From positions 248,001 through 312,000 of the forward strand of contig JADKDJ010000033.1 of NCBI GenBank assembly GCA_016718405.1: a stretch of DNA of 64,000 bases, read 5' to 3'. Shown here one piece after another: positions 26,464 to 36,143 of this stretch; positions within the stretch are counted from its first letter, which is position 1, and each line of letters opens with the position of its first letter. The position numbers and the translations under genes are program-made. The notes below the pieces were generated by a model. The model saw only the letters and a list, made by a program, of their open reading frames with translations, made no database searches and was not told the DNA's origin. This stretch comes from Candidatus Rhodoferax odensensis (GTDB taxonomy: Bacteria; Pseudomonadota; Gammaproteobacteria; Burkholderiales; Burkholderiaceae_C).

Positions 26464-26940
26464 TCAGGCGTAGGTCACAGCCACGATTTCGAAATGCTTG
26501 ACGCCGCCGGGCGCTTGCACTTCGGCGCTGTCACCCTCTGAGCGGCCAATCAGGGCCCGCGCAATCGGACTGCCGATATTGAGCAACCCGAGCTTGATGT
26601 CGGCCTCGTCCTCACCAACGATTTGGTACTTGACACGCTCGCCACTGGCCTCATCCTCCAGTTCAACCGAGGCGCCAAACACCACTCGCCCACCGGCGTC
26701 CAGTGTGCTGGGGTCGATGATCTGGGCAGCCGACAGCTTGCTCTCGACTTCCTGAATTCGACCTTCAATGAAGCCCTGGCGGTCCTTGGCAGCCTCGTAC
26801 TCAGCGTTTTCGCTCAGGTCGCCCTGCGCGCGTGCTTCGGCTATGGCGGCAATCACGCCGGGACGGTCCACGGTTTTCAGGCGGTGCAGCTCCGCCTTGA
26901 GTTTTTCCGCGCCACGCTTGGTAATGGGAATGGTCGCCAC
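26464..26940 (-). CDS. greA: Transcription elongation factor GreA
   Basis: 158 residues from the GTG at 26940, which has an excellent GGAGGAG ribosome-binding site six bases upstream; the open extension to 26982 is not needed. The N-terminal coiled coil (KLKAELHRLKTVDRPGVI; GDLSENAEYEAAKDRQGFIEGRI) carries the two tip acidic residues that stimulate RNA polymerase transcript cleavage. The C-terminal domain has QIVGEDEADIKLG and SPIARALIG. Confidence 0.97.
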   Translation of the reverse strand: MATIPITKRGAEKLKAELHRLKTVDRPGVIAAIAEARAQGDLSENAEYEAAKDRQGFIEGRIQEVESKLSAAQIIDPSTLDAGGRVVFGASVELEDEASGERVKYQIVGEDEADIKLGLLNIGSPIARALIGRSEGDSAEVQAPGGVKHFEIVAVTYA

Positions 26941-26974
26941 TGTCTCCTCCGGGTACGCAAAAAGATCTCGTCTC

Positions 26975-27008
26975 AAAAACAAACCGCCGAACGTTGCCGA
27001 TCGGCGGT
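26975..27008 (-). terminator. Rho-independent terminator after carB
   Basis: On the minus strand ACCGCCGA and TCGGCGGT form an 8-bp stem with a 10-base loop followed by TTGTTTTT. It lies 48 bases after the carB stop and before the greA start, separating the two units. Confidence 0.9.
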
Positions 27009-27056
27009 GGCTAAAGGCTGTGATTATGCCGCGATTGGCGGGCGCCTCGCCAGGTC

Positions 27057-30000
27057 TTATGCCCGAGCGAGTTGCGCGTGCATCTCCTGAACCGAGATCA
27101 CCCCCAACTGGTCCATGTGCTTCATCCCTTCAACTGCCGCCTCCGCGCCGGCAATGGTGGTGAAGGTGGTGACACGCGCCAACAGTGCGGAGGTGCGAAT
27201 CTGGCGCGAATCGGCGATCGCGTTGCGTCGCTCCTCAACGCTGTTGATGACCAATGCGATCTCGTTGTTCTTGAGCATATCGACGATATGAGGCCGCCCC
27301 TCGGCCACCTTGTTGACCGTGGCGCAGCTCACGCCAGCGGCGCTGATACTGGCTGCGGTGCCCTTGGTTGCGCACAGCACAAACCCCATCGTGGCCAACT
27401 CGCGCGCGACTTCGATGGCGCGCGGCTTGTCGCCGTTCTTGACCGAGATAAACACCTTGCCAGTACTTGGCAGCCTGGTGCCAGCGCCCAACTGCGACTT
27501 GACGAAGGCCTCGCCAAAAGTCTTGCCAACGCCCATCACCTCACCGGTGGACTTCATTTCCGGGCCAAGAATGGTGTCGACGCCGGGAAACTTGACAAAC
27601 GGGAAGACCGCTTCCTTGACGCTGAAGTAGGGCGGCGTCACCTCGGCGGTGATACCTTGCGAGGCCAGGCTTTGCCCCACCATGCAACGCGCCGCCACCT
27701 TGGCCAATTGAATGCCCGTTGCCTTGGAAACAAATGGTACGGTGCGCGAAGCGCGCGGATTGACTTCCAGGACATAGATCACATCCCGGCCGTCGATGTG
27801 TTGAATGGCAAACTGCACGTTCATCAAGCCAACCACGTTGAGCGACGCCGCCATCGCCGTTGTCTGCCGCTTGATCTCAGCCACCGTCTCAGGGCTCAGG
27901 CTGTGGGGCGGCAGGGAACAGGCAGAGTCACCGGAATGCACGCCCGCTTGCTCAATATGCTCCATCACGCCGCCGATAAACGTGACGCCCAGGGGATCGC
28001 GCAGGCAGTCTACGTCGCACTCGATGGCGTCGTTGAGGAATCGGTCCAGCAGCACCGGCGAGTCATGGCTGACCTTGACCGCCTCGCGCATGTAGCGCTC
28101 GAGGTCGCGCTGTTCATGCACGATTTCCATGGCGCGCCCACCCAGCACATAGCTCGGGCGCACCACCAGTGGATAGCCCAGCGCTGCAGCCTTCTCCAGC
28201 GCCTCGGGCTCGGTACGGGCGGTGGCATTAGGCGGCTGACGCAGCTTCAACTCGTGCAGCAACTTCTGGAATCGCTCACGATCTTCCGCGGCGTCAATCA
28301 TGTCGGGTGAGGTGCCAATGATGGGGACGCCATTGGCCTCCAGGTCCAACGCCAGCTTCAGCGGCGTCTGGCCGCCGTACTGCACGATCACGCCCAGCGG
28401 TTTTTCCTTGTCGACGATCTCCAGCACGTCTTCCAATGTCAACGGCTCGAAATACAGACGGTCGGAGGTGTCGTAGTCGGTCGAGACGGTCTCGGGGTTG
28501 CAGTTGACCATGATGGTCTCGAAGCCGTCCTCGCGCAGGGCCAAGGCCGCATGCACGCAGCAGTAGTCGAACTCGATCCCCTGGCCGATACGGTTGGGTC
28601 CACCACCGAGCACCATGATCTTCTTGCGGTCGCTCGGCTCGGCTTCACACTCGCTGTGCTCGGACTCGTAGGTCGAATACATGTACGCCGTGTTAGTAGA
28701 AAACTCGGCCGCGCAGGTGTCCACGCGCTTGTACACCGGACGCACACCGAGCTCACGACGCTTGGCGCGAATGACCGCATCCGTTGTTTTCAACTGCCGG
28801 GCCAGGCGCCGGTCCGAAAACCCCTTCTGCTTGAGCGCACGCAAGGTGGGTGCGTCAATCAACTCCAGCGTGGTCGTCTCCAGCTCCAGCTCGATCTTGA
28901 CGATCTGCTCGATCTGCACCAGAAACCAGCGGTCGATCTTGGTCAGGGCAAACACCTCGTCCACGCTCATGCCTTGCGCAAAGGCATCGCCCACATACCA
29001 GATGCGCTCCGGTCCAGGCTCGCCGAGCTCCTTCTCCAGCACTTCGCGGTCCTGCGTCTTCTCGTTCATGCCGTCCACACCCACTTCCAGGCCACGCAGG
29101 GCTTTCTGGAAGGACTCCTGGAACGTACGACCCATGGCCATCACCTCACCGACCGACTTCATCTGCGTCGTCAGGCGACTGTCGGCCGCGGGGAACTTCT
29201 CAAAGGCGAAGCGTGGGATCTTGGTAACCACATAGTCGATGCTGGGCTCGAAACTGGCCGGCGTTGCGCCCCCAGTGATCTCGTTACGCAGCTCGTCCAG
29301 GGTGTAACCCACCGCCAGCTTGGCAGCGACCTTGGCGATCGGAAAACCGGTCGCTTTGGAGGCCAGCGCCGATGAGCGCGACACGCGCGGGTTCATCTCG
29401 ATCACCACCATGCGCCCATCCAGCGGGTTGATAGCAAACTGCACATTGGAGCCACCGGTGTCGACGCCGATCTCGCGCAGCACCGCCAGCGACGCGTTGC
29501 GCAGGATTTGGTACTCCTTGTCCGACAGGGTCTGCGCTGGCGCCACCGTGATCGAGTCACCCGTATGGACGCCCATCGGGTCCAGATTTTCGATGGAACA
29601 AACGATGATGCAGTTGTCCGCCTTGTCGCGCACCACTTCCATCTCATACTCTTTCCAGCCCAGCAGCGACTCTTCAATCAACAACTCGTTGGTAGGCGAC
29701 GCCTCCAAACCGCGCTTGCAGATGGTCTCGAATTCTTCCGGGTTGTAAGCAATGCCGCCGCCGGTGCCACCCAAGGTAAAGCTGGGACGAATGACTGTGG
29801 GAAAGCCGAGATTTCGCTGCACAGACCAGGCTTCGTCCATGCTGTGCGCAATGCCCGAGCGCGCCGAACCCAGGCCGATCCTGGTCATGGCGTCCTTGAA
29901 CTTGAGGCGGTCCTCGGCCTTGTCGATCGCCTCGGGGCTTGCGCCAATCAGCTCGACCTTGTATTTGTCGAGCACGCCGTTGTGCCACAGATCGAGTGCG

Positions 30001-30293
30001 CAGTTCAGGGCGGTCTGCCCGCCCATGGTCGGCAAGATGGCGTCAGGGCGCTCCTTGGCGATGATCTTCTCGACCGTCTTCCAGGTGATCGGTTCGATGT
30101 AGGTGATGTCCGCCGTGGCGGGGTCGGTCATGATCGTGGCAGGGTTGCTGTTGATCAAAATGACCTTGTAGCCCTCTTCGCGCAAGGCCTTGCAGGCCTG
30201 CACGCCTGAGTAGTCAAATTCGCAGGCCTGGCCGATGATGATGGGGCCAGCGCCGATGATTAGGATGCTTTGGATGTCGGTACGTTTTGGCAT
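27057..30293 (-). CDS. carB: Carbamoyl-phosphate synthase large subunit
   Basis: 1078 residues, full length. Two tandem ATP-grasp halves are visible: the first with FDYSGVQACKALREEG and PTMGGQTALN, the second with GQGIEFDYCCVHAALAL and QYGGQTPLKLALDL. A C-terminal MGS-like allosteric domain follows (about the last 140 residues, from VFISVKNGDK). It uses glutamine-derived ammonia from CarA to form carbamoyl phosphate for arginine and pyrimidines. It is separated from carA by leuE. Confidence 0.98.
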   Translation of the reverse strand: MPKRTDIQSILIIGAGPIIIGQACEFDYSGVQACKALREEGYKVILINSNPATIMTDPATADITYIEPITWKTVEKIIAKERPDAILPTMGGQTALNCALDLWHNGVLDKYKVELIGASPEAIDKAEDRLKFKDAMTRIGLGSARSGIAHSMDEAWSVQRNLGFPTVIRPSFTLGGTGGGIAYNPEEFETICKRGLEASPTNELLIEESLLGWKEYEMEVVRDKADNCIIVCSIENLDPMGVHTGDSITVAPAQTLSDKEYQILRNASLAVLREIGVDTGGSNVQFAINPLDGRMVVIEMNPRVSRSSALASKATGFPIAKVAAKLAVGYTLDELRNEITGGATPASFEPSIDYVVTKIPRFAFEKFPAADSRLTTQMKSVGEVMAMGRTFQESFQKALRGLEVGVDGMNEKTQDREVLEKELGEPGPERIWYVGDAFAQGMSVDEVFALTKIDRWFLVQIEQIVKIELELETTTLELIDAPTLRALKQKGFSDRRLARQLKTTDAVIRAKRRELGVRPVYKRVDTCAAEFSTNTAYMYSTYESEHSECEAEPSDRKKIMVLGGGPNRIGQGIEFDYCCVHAALALREDGFETIMVNCNPETVSTDYDTSDRLYFEPLTLEDVLEIVDKEKPLGVIVQYGGQTPLKLALDLEANGVPIIGTSPDMIDAAEDRERFQKLLHELKLRQPPNATARTEPEALEKAAALGYPLVVRPSYVLGGRAMEIVHEQRDLERYMREAVKVSHDSPVLLDRFLNDAIECDVDCLRDPLGVTFIGGVMEHIEQAGVHSGDSACSLPPHSLSPETVAEIKRQTTAMAASLNVVGLMNVQFAIQHIDGRDVIYVLEVNPRASRTVPFVSKATGIQLAKVAARCMVGQSLASQGITAEVTPPYFSVKEAVFPFVKFPGVDTILGPEMKSTGEVMGVGKTFGEAFVKSQLGAGTRLPSTGKVFISVKNGDKPRAIEVARELATMGFVLCATKGTAASISAAGVSCATVNKVAEGRPHIVDMLKNNEIALVINSVEERRNAIADSRQIRTSALLARVTTFTTIAGAEAAVEGMKHMDQLGVISVQEMHAQLARA

Positions 30294-30331
30294 TTTTTCT
30301 GCTCTTTACTTTTCAATCAATTCAGGCGTGT

Positions 30332-30985
30332 TCAGTTCAAGCTCGCGGTGGCCACCTTCGCCCCAAACCACAAAAACAGTCCGCCCACGGCGCTGGACAG
30401 CGTGCCAGTCAAGCGCTTACGGGCTCGGAATAGCTGGGACAATCGGGCGCCGGCAAAAATGAGCGCGAACAAATACAGGGCACTAAAGGCCATGACGATG
30501 GCACTCAGTATCAAGAACGGCACCGCGGGTGTCTCGTAGGTCGGGTCAATGAACTGCACAAAGAATGACAACAAAAACAGAATCGCCTTGGGGTTGAGCA
30601 GGCTGATGACCAGCGCCCGCTTGAACGGATGCGCCAAATTGGCCGGCGCTTCGGCCTGCGCCTCGGGCACATCGACGCTGCGCCATTTCTGGATGGCGGC
30701 CCAGACAAGATTTACACCCAGCCACGCCAGATAAGCCGCGCCGGCATATTTGACGAGCATGAACAGTGCGGGGTTGCCGCACAAAAGGCTGGCGGCACCC
30801 AGCCCGGTCAGCATCAGCAAAATCGTGTCGCCTACAAACACACCCACTGCCCCCTGGTAGCCGGCCTTGACGCCGTGCGCAGTTGCCACTGAGAGAACGA
30901 ACAGTGAGTTGGGGCCTGGCAACAAAACAATGCCAATCGCGCCAATCACATAGGTCCACAAGTCGGTGACACCGTAAAAACTCAT
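30332..30985 (-). CDS. leuE: LysE-family amino-acid exporter, LeuE-like
   Basis: A 217-residue inner-membrane protein with about six hydrophobic helices. The family signature LLPGPNSLFVLSVATAHG lies near the N-terminus, followed by LVKYAGAAYLAWLG and ISLLNPKAILFLLSFFVQF. It is closest in overall pattern to leucine exporter LeuE/RhtB; the true substrate is not shown. The start overlaps the carA stop by 4 bases and carB follows 38 bases after its stop, so it belongs to the car transcript. Confidence 0.88.
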   Translation of the reverse strand: MSFYGVTDLWTYVIGAIGIVLLPGPNSLFVLSVATAHGVKAGYQGAVGVFVGDTILLMLTGLGAASLLCGNPALFMLVKYAGAAYLAWLGVNLVWAAIQKWRSVDVPEAQAEAPANLAHPFKRALVISLLNPKAILFLLSFFVQFIDPTYETPAVPFLILSAIVMAFSALYLFALIFAGARLSQLFRARKRLTGTLSSAVGGLFLWFGAKVATASLN

Positions 30986-32181
30986 GCGCGCTGGCCTCCC
31001 ACAGTTTCCATGGAGCGGATGAAACGGTCGAACAGGTAGCCAATATCGTGCGGGCCGGGCGAGGCTTCGGGGTGACCCTGGAAGCAGAAGGCCGGCCTGT
31101 CGGTGCGCTCCAGGCCCTGCAGCGTGTTGTCAAACAGGCTGATGTGGGTGGGCCGTAAGTTGGCGGGCAGCGATCTTTCGTCCACCGCAAAACCGTGGTT
31201 CTGGCTGGTGATGGAGACACGGCCGCTATCGATGTCCTTGACTGGATGGTTGGCGCCGTGGTGGCCGAACTTCATCTTGAAGGTCTTGGCCCCAGAGGCC
31301 AGCGCCATGATCTGGTGGCCCAGACAGATTCCGAAGGTCGGAATGCCGGTTTCGATCAGTTCGCGTGCAGCCGCAATGGCGTAATCGCAAGGCTGCGGAT
31401 CGCCCGGGCCATTGGAGAGGAAGATACCGTCTGGCTTGTGCTGGAGCACCTCGGCCGCCGACGTCTGTGCTGGCACCACGGTCACTTGGCAGCCCCTCGA
31501 AGACAGCATTCGCAGAATGTTCTTCTTGACGCCGAAGTCGTAGGCCACAACATGGAATCTCGGCACCGTCTGTGTTCCATAGCCCGGTTTGCCACCCAGA
31601 GCCAGGTTGGACAATGCCCACTCGGTCTGCGACCAGGGATAGGACTGATTCACCGACACCACCTTGGCCAGGTCGAGCCCGGACATCGACGGTGCAGCCT
31701 TCGCCAAGGCAACGGCTTGGTCCATCGCGCTTTGGCTAGCCGTCTGGCCCGTGGTCAGGGCCATGATGCAGCCGTTTTGCGCACCCTGCGTGCGCAATTG
31801 GCGCGTCAGTTTGCGGGTATCGATGTTGGCGATGGCTACCGTGCCTTCGCGCTGAAGATAGTCGGCGAGCGACATCTCCTGCCGGAAGTTCGAGGCCACC
31901 AGCGGGAGGTCTTTGATGATCAGTCCTGCAGCGTGGACCTTGTCGGCCTCGACGTCTTCGGCGTTAACGCCATAGTTGCCAATGTGCGGATAGGTGAGTG
32001 TGACAATCTGGCGGCAGTAGCTGGGGTCGGTCAGTATTTCCTGATAACCGGTCATGGCAGTGTTGAAGACTACCTCACCTACCGTGGTGCCGGTGGCGCC
32101 AATCGAATTGCCGATATAGACCGTGCCGTCAGCAAGCGCCAGAATGGCTTGGGGCGTAGCTCCCTGTAGAGACAAAAGCAC
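30982..32181 (-). CDS. carA: Carbamoyl-phosphate synthase small (glutaminase) subunit
   Basis: 399 residues. The N-terminal CarA domain begins ILALADGTVYIGNSIG and contains FNTAMTGYQEILTDPSY. The C-terminal class I glutamine amidotransferase has the nucleophile in FGICLGHQIMAL and the His/Glu pair near CFQGHPEASPGPHD. It supplies ammonia to CarB. A perfect TATAAT lies about 120 bases upstream. Confidence 0.98.
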   Translation of the reverse strand: MLLSLQGATPQAILALADGTVYIGNSIGATGTTVGEVVFNTAMTGYQEILTDPSYCRQIVTLTYPHIGNYGVNAEDVEADKVHAAGLIIKDLPLVASNFRQEMSLADYLQREGTVAIANIDTRKLTRQLRTQGAQNGCIMALTTGQTASQSAMDQAVALAKAAPSMSGLDLAKVVSVNQSYPWSQTEWALSNLALGGKPGYGTQTVPRFHVVAYDFGVKKNILRMLSSRGCQVTVVPAQTSAAEVLQHKPDGIFLSNGPGDPQPCDYAIAAARELIETGIPTFGICLGHQIMALASGAKTFKMKFGHHGANHPVKDIDSGRVSITSQNHGFAVDERSLPANLRPTHISLFDNTLQGLERTDRPAFCFQGHPEASPGPHDIGYLFDRFIRSMETVGGQRA

Positions 32182-32220
32182 TGGGTTCTCCGGGTTGGTT
32201 ACGGGTACGCCCCAGCGTGT

Positions 32221-32309
32221 TCAAGAGACGACTCTTGATCTGCTTTGTGGTGGGAGTTGGCTTGAATTGCGCTAGGGGCGAAGTGGATGCTGGAAAGCCT
32301 CTTATTATA
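32221..32309 (-). promoter_or_regulatory. carA promoter -10 and leader hairpin
   Basis: On the minus strand TATAAT (plus 32304-32309) is a perfect -10, though no good -35 lies 16-18 bases upstream. The leader contains a 7-bp inverted repeat TCAAGAG/CTCTTGA (plus 32221-32238). No pyrimidine- or arginine-type attenuator is evident; the repeat may be an operator or a leader hairpin. Confidence 0.45.
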
Positions 32310-32348
32310 GCTGAGGCCGACCCAAAACCGGTACGCCCTGCGCCACGG

Positions 32349-33146
32349 TCATGCCGATGCCGTCGTGACCATGGCACAGGCATGCAGGCAGATCGCAGCG
32401 GCGGCCGCCACGTTGAGAGATTCTTCACCGCCTGGCTGGGCAATGCGCACCTGAAGGTGCGAGCGCGCCGCCACAGCCTCGCCAACGCCCTGTCCTTCAT
32501 GCCCCAAAGCAAAGGCGCAAGGCATGGGTAGGCTTTGCTGATGCAGGAAACCACCTAGGTGCGAGCTGGTAGTGATCAGCGGCACGTCAAGCCGGTCCAG
32601 TTCATCCACGTCCAGCCCCTCAAACAACTGCAGGCCAAAGTGCGCGCCCATCCCGGCACGCAACACCTTGGGGCTCCACAGCGCAGCCGTCCCCTTGAGC
32701 GCTAGCACCTGTTTGAACCCGAACGCCGAGGCGCTGCGCAGAATTGAGCCCACATTGCCCGCATCCTGGACCCGGTCGAGGACGACGGTGGGCGCCTCGG
32801 CCTGAATGAGCTCAATTTCCGGTGACAGATTGGCGAGATCAAGCACAAAACCGACTTGTGCCGGTGACTCCAGCGCACTGATATCGGCAAACAATCGGTC
32901 CTCCAGCACCACGACCTTCAAGGCGCACCGCGACCATTGGACAGGCGCTACAGGCCAAAACGACTCGGCGAACACCGCCACTTGCGGTCGCACGCCACGC
33001 TGCAGCGCCGCACGGCACAAATGATCCCCCTCCAGCCATACCCGCGCCTGCTTGCGGTAGGCGTTGCTGTCCTGGGTAAGGCGTCGCAGATCTTTCAACC
33101 AGGCGTTGTCACGCGAGCGGATGTGTGTTGGGCCAATGTCGCTCAT
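32349..33146 (-). CDS. SpoU-family RNA 2'-O-methyltransferase (RlmB/TrmH-like)
   Basis: 265 residues from the ATG at 33146, which overlaps the rnhB stop (ATGA). A short N-terminal substrate-binding domain precedes a SPOUT domain with the three motifs VLDRVQDAGNVGSILRSA, ALGHEGQGV and QPGGEESLNVAAAAAI. It methylates ribose in rRNA or tRNA; the target nucleotide cannot be fixed from sequence. It is the last gene of the long rpsB-to-rnhB series. Confidence 0.9.
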   Translation of the reverse strand: MSDIGPTHIRSRDNAWLKDLRRLTQDSNAYRKQARVWLEGDHLCRAALQRGVRPQVAVFAESFWPVAPVQWSRCALKVVVLEDRLFADISALESPAQVGFVLDLANLSPEIELIQAEAPTVVLDRVQDAGNVGSILRSASAFGFKQVLALKGTAALWSPKVLRAGMGAHFGLQLFEGLDVDELDRLDVPLITTSSHLGGFLHQQSLPMPCAFALGHEGQGVGEAVAARSHLQVRIAQPGGEESLNVAAAAAICLHACAMVTTASA

Positions 33147-33760
33147 CGAAGCACCTGTGCCACCGGGCCGAAACTGGCGCGGTGTTCGGGACACGCCCCA
33201 TGCTCGCGCAAGGCCGCCAGATGCTGCGCCGTGCCATAACCCTTGTGGGCCGCAAATCCGTATTGCGGGTACTGCTGGTCGTAGTCGACGCACCATCGGT
33301 CACGATGGACCTTTGCCAGAATCGAGGCCGCGGAAATCGATCGGATCAGCGCGTCACCTTTGACAACGGCGCGTGCCGGCACATCCAGCACCGGCAGGCG
33401 GTTGCCGTCCACCAAAACCAGTTTGGGCTTGAGACGCAGACCTTCCACCGCCCTGCGCATGGCGAGCATGGTGGCCTGCAGAATGTTGAGTCGATCAATT
33501 TCTTCAACGCTGGCTTGCGCAATCGAGCAGCACAGCGCTCTGGCCCTGATCTCGTCAAAGAGTCTTGCACGGCGTAAGGGCGTCAGAGTCTTTGAGTCGG
33601 CCAGCCCCTTGATCGGTTTGAGGTCATCCAAGATGACTGCGGCCGCCACGACCGGGCCGGCCAAGGGACCGCGGCCGGCTTCGTCCACACCAGCCACCAG
33701 TCCTGGCGAACTGTCGAACAGGAGCGCTTGCTCAGCCTTCAAGTACTTGTTCGATCGCAT
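33143..33760 (-). CDS. rnhB: Ribonuclease HII
   Basis: 205 residues from ATG 33760 (MRSNKYLKAEQALLFD); the frame is open to 33811 but through unlikely sequence. The core motif AGVDEAGRGPLAGPVVAAAV holds the first Asp-Glu catalytic pair; LVDGNRLP and SAASILAKVHRDR follow. It removes RNA from RNA-DNA hybrids and single ribonucleotides from DNA. It overlaps the lpxB 3' end by 29 bases; lpxB-rnhB is a conserved order. Confidence 0.95.
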   Translation of the reverse strand: MRSNKYLKAEQALLFDSSPGLVAGVDEAGRGPLAGPVVAAAVILDDLKPIKGLADSKTLTPLRRARLFDEIRARALCCSIAQASVEEIDRLNILQATMLAMRRAVEGLRLKPKLVLVDGNRLPVLDVPARAVVKGDALIRSISAASILAKVHRDRWCVDYDQQYPQYGFAAHKGYGTAQHLAALREHGACPEHRASFGPVAQVLR

Positions 33761-34892
33761 GAGCGGCCAATTGGGAGGTATCACCTTGCAAGGACAGATG
33801 CAGCTCGGCAAAGCGGCGTTCTAGGGTCTCTATTCTCACAGAGCGAGATTCGATCGCCTCAATCCAAAGCAGCGCCTCATGCGCCAGAGCCTGGGGTGTG
33901 GCGGCATCTTGCAGCAACTCCGGCACGACGAACTCGCCACACAAAATATTGGGCAGGCCTACCCACGGCTGCAACTGCTTGGAACGCATCAGGCGCCACG
34001 ACATCCAGCTCATGTTGTAGGCGATCACCATCGGGCGCTTGAACAGCGCCGCTTCCAGCGTCGCCGTCCCGCTGGCAATCAGGGTCAAGTCGCAGGCCGC
34101 CAACACGGTATGTGATTGACCCTGCACCACAAGCACCTGCTCGGCCATGCCAGCATTCCGAAGCACCTGTTCGATGCGTTCGCGCAGCGAAGCAACAGCC
34201 GGAATGACGAACTTGATCGCCGGCCGAGCACGTTTCAAGAGCGCCGCCGCCTGCACAAAGCGCGCCGCCAGGTGCTCGATCTCGGATCGTCGGCTGCCCG
34301 GCAGAACGGCCACGACAAGGTCCGACGCCGCAAGCCCGAGTTGAAGCCGCGCCTGCGCCCGATCAATGGCCATGGGAATCACCATGGCCAAGGGATGACC
34401 GACAAAGGTGGCGGCAATGCCATGCTGCGCCAGCAAGGCCGGCTCGAATGGAAACAGACACAGTACGTGGTCGGCGCTGCGACGGATCTTCTCTACCCGC
34501 TCGGCACGCCACGCCCAGATTGACGGACAGACAAAATGAACCGTCTTGACGCCTTGGGACCGCAAGCCAGCCTCCAAGGCGAGGTTGAAGTCTGGCGCAT
34601 CCACACCAATAAAAACGTCGGGTTTGCGCCGCAGTAGCCGGGTCTTGAGGCGGCTGCGTATCGCCAGCAATTCGCCCACACGCAGGAACACATCAAGCCC
34701 ATAGCCATGCACCGAGAGTTTGTCGTGCGGCCACCAGGGCTCAAAGCCGCGCCGCACCATGTGTGGTCCACCAATGCCGCAGGCGCTCAAACCACTCCAA
34801 CGCTGACGCAAGCCGTCAAGCAGCAAGCCCGCAAGCAAGTCACCGGATGACTCGCCGGCCACCATGGCGAACCGTGGAAACGAGGCATCCAT
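33732..34892 (-). CDS. lpxB: Lipid-A-disaccharide synthase
   Basis: 386 residues, family GT19. It joins UDP-diacylglucosamine and lipid X to form the lipid A disaccharide. Motifs: MVAGESSGDLLAG at the N-terminus, VDAPDFNLALEAGLR, VCPSIWAWRAERVEKI, LPGSRRSEIEHLA, and SGTATLEAALFKRPMVIAY for donor binding. It is 12 bases after lpxA. Confidence 0.97.
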   Translation of the reverse strand: MDASFPRFAMVAGESSGDLLAGLLLDGLRQRWSGLSACGIGGPHMVRRGFEPWWPHDKLSVHGYGLDVFLRVGELLAIRSRLKTRLLRRKPDVFIGVDAPDFNLALEAGLRSQGVKTVHFVCPSIWAWRAERVEKIRRSADHVLCLFPFEPALLAQHGIAATFVGHPLAMVIPMAIDRAQARLQLGLAASDLVVAVLPGSRRSEIEHLAARFVQAAALLKRARPAIKFVIPAVASLRERIEQVLRNAGMAEQVLVVQGQSHTVLAACDLTLIASGTATLEAALFKRPMVIAYNMSWMSWRLMRSKQLQPWVGLPNILCGEFVVPELLQDAATPQALAHEALLWIEAIESRSVRIETLERRFAELHLSLQGDTSQLAAHAIEQVLEG

Positions 34893-34904
34893 CGCTACGC
34901 CGGT

Positions 34905-35693
34905 TCAGCGCGCGATACCGCGGGTGGTTTGCGCCAGGAAGCCGCACATCAATTCGACATCGGCCCGCGCCAGCGGGGCCGACTCAGTCAGTGCCGCGAT
35001 CTGCTCACGCGCCTGCTCAAACGTCAGGCCCGAGCGGTAGAGCAGCCGGTGCATCTGCTTGACGGCGGCTATGCGCTCGCTACCGAAGCCACGGCGACGC
35101 AAGCCCTCGATGTTGAAGCCGCGCACCGCCAGTGGGTTGCCATCGACCATCATGAAGGGGGGCACATCCTGCGTGACCGCACTGGCAAACCCGGCCATGG
35201 CGTGCGCACCCACCTTGACAAATTGGTGAACGCCAGTCAATCCGCCCACGAACACCCAATCGCCCAGGTGCACATGTCCACCCAGCGTGGCATTGTTGGC
35301 CAGGATGGTCTGGTTGCCGACCTGGCAGTCGTGCGCGATGTGCACGTAGGCCATGATCCAGTTGTCATCGCCAATGCGCGTAACACCGGTGTCCTGCACC
35401 GTGCCGAGGTTGAAGGTCGTGAATTCGCGGATGGTGTTACGGTCACCGATCACCAGTTCCGTGGGCTCACCCGCGTACTTCTTGTCCTGCGGCGCGGCGC
35501 CCAGTGACGCAAACTGGAACACGCGGTTGTCTCGACCCATGGTGGTGCGGCCCTCCAGCACGCAGTGGGCACCAATGGTGGTGCCTGCGCCAATTCGCAC
35601 ATGGGGGCCGATCACCGTGTAAGGCCCCACGCTGACCGAATCGTCCAGCTCAGCCTGTACGTCAACCAGTGCGCTGGGATGAATAGCAGCCAT
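34905..35693 (-). CDS. lpxA: UDP-N-acetylglucosamine O-acyltransferase
   Basis: 262 residues. A left-handed beta-helix of hexapeptide repeats begins MAAIHPSALVDVQAELDDSV, with the catalytic His in MAYVHIAHDCQVGNQ, and a C-terminal helical domain follows. It performs the first step of lipid A synthesis. It follows fabZ by 9 bases. Confidence 0.97.
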   Translation of the reverse strand: MAAIHPSALVDVQAELDDSVSVGPYTVIGPHVRIGAGTTIGAHCVLEGRTTMGRDNRVFQFASLGAAPQDKKYAGEPTELVIGDRNTIREFTTFNLGTVQDTGVTRIGDDNWIMAYVHIAHDCQVGNQTILANNATLGGHVHLGDWVFVGGLTGVHQFVKVGAHAMAGFASAVTQDVPPFMMVDGNPLAVRGFNIEGLRRRGFGSERIAAVKQMHRLLYRSGLTFEQAREQIAALTESAPLARADVELMCGFLAQTTRGIAR

Positions 35694-35702
35694 GCTCGTC
35701 TC

Positions 35703-36143
35703 TCAAGACACGCTGCGCATGGCGCAGGTCAGTTCGGCTTCGACGGCCAGTTCACCGTCCACCCGGGCCGAGGTCTTGAACTTGAAAATGCCTGCCTTCA
35801 TGCGCAGCAACTCGGCTTCCAGGATCAGTTGGTCACCCGGCTCCACCGGACGCTTGAAGCGCGCATTGTCGATGCCAGCGAAGTAGTAGATCGAGCCGTT
35901 CTCCGGCGATGCATCCAGGGCGTCAAAGGCCAGCAGCGCTGCGGCCTGCGCCAGCGCTTCGAGCATCAAGACGCCCGGCATCACCGGACGATGCGGAAAG
36001 TGCCCTTCAAAGAAAGGCTCATTGATGGTCACGTTTTTCAGTGCCTTGATGCGAACGCCCTTCTCGATCGACAGTACGCGATCGACCAGCAGGAACGGGT
36101 AGCGATGTGGCAGTTGTTTAAGAATCTTGTGAATGTCCATCAT
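35703..36143 (-). CDS. fabZ: 3-hydroxyacyl-ACP dehydratase FabZ
   Basis: 146 residues, hotdog fold. The catalytic His is in LPHRYPFLLVDRV and the Glu in MPGVLMLEALAQ. It dehydrates 3-hydroxyacyl-ACP in fatty acid elongation and competes with LpxA/LpxD for the same substrate pool. The start overlaps the lpxD stop by 4 bases. Confidence 0.97.
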   Translation of the reverse strand: MMDIHKILKQLPHRYPFLLVDRVLSIEKGVRIKALKNVTINEPFFEGHFPHRPVMPGVLMLEALAQAAALLAFDALDASPENGSIYYFAGIDNARFKRPVEPGDQLILEAELLRMKAGIFKFKTSARVDGELAVEAELTCAMRSVS

